Shown: in pieces, positions 63,931 to 64,000 of the stretch
Layout of the letters: every line of letters starts with the position of its first letter
How positions within the stretch are numbered: position 1 is the stretch's first letter
Assembly (NCBI GenBank): GCA_003991915.1
Contig: RQTK01000006.1
Coordinates: forward strand, 481,460-545,459
DNA: 64,000 nucleotides
Source of the DNA: Elysia chlorotica
Taxonomy: Eukaryota; Mollusca; Gastropoda; Plakobranchidae
Direction: 5' to 3'
Position numbers and translations under genes: made by a program
Notes under the pieces: generated by a model
What the model was told of the DNA's origin: nothing
The model's database searches: none
Seen by the model: the letters and a program-made list of their open reading frames with translations, nothing else

Positions 63931-64000
<70 letters not shown>
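63931..64000 (+). repeat. (GA)n then (CAGA)n
   Basis: GA array to about 63980, then CAGA units to the window end. Confidence 0.97.

Larger units (their letters stand above)
62986..64000 (+). other. Start of intron 12 (window end)
   Basis: AT-rich, with a two-copy ~206-bp tandem duplication (63380-63796) and a (GA)n/(CAGA)n array at the window edge. No further exon seen. Confidence 0.65.

Overview
This window looks like one long stretch of an intron-rich animal gene. I see no operons, no bacterial-type genes and no whole intergenic region. It is AT-rich and full of (GA)n, (CT)n, (TATC)n, (TTG)n and similar microsatellites. It also holds many tRNA-derived SINE copies, two decayed LINE fragments and two assembly gaps. 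The SINE load, microsatellite style and LINE C-terminal motifs suggest a marine invertebrate, most likely a mollusc. That assignment is inference.

Twelve plus-strand segments have protein-like, GC-richer sequence and AG/GT splice borders: 170-303, 10914-11042, 14134-14688, 30261-30346, 43754-43850, 51057-51189, 52102-52303, 53947-54068, 54635-54883, 59774-59853, 61608-61779 and 62955-62985. The first nine join with matching intron phases at every junction (1,1,1,0,1,2,0,2), as do the last three (0,1). This is strong evidence for one spliced gene running left to right. It enters before base 170 and leaves after base 62985. The visible part codes for about 660 residues, rich in Ser, Pro and charged residues, with no catalytic domain or membrane span I can name. 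I read it as the disordered middle of a large cytoplasmic scaffold or regulatory protein and cannot identify it. The only phase conflict lies between the ninth and tenth exons, where an exon is missed or something unusual happens.

The introns hold the most interesting structures. Intron 14689-30260 contains an 820-bp inverted repeat (19403-20222 and 20272-21091) around a 49-bp loop, with one mismatch found by eye. It would give a very long RNA hairpin in the pre-mRNA, unless it is a fold-back assembly artefact. The donor of the ninth exon is the first unit of a 12 x 41-bp minisatellite (54884-55375), so the 5' splice site is copied in tandem. Intron 30347-43753 has a 1.3-kb tandem duplication in which one unit carries a SINE with a 10-bp target-site duplication and the other has the empty site. 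A SINE tail runs to within 27 bp of the eleventh exon. A SINE-like module at 15931-16127 sits between two ~170-bp direct repeats.

Nearly all long open frames outside the exons are microsatellite translations and are not annotated as genes.
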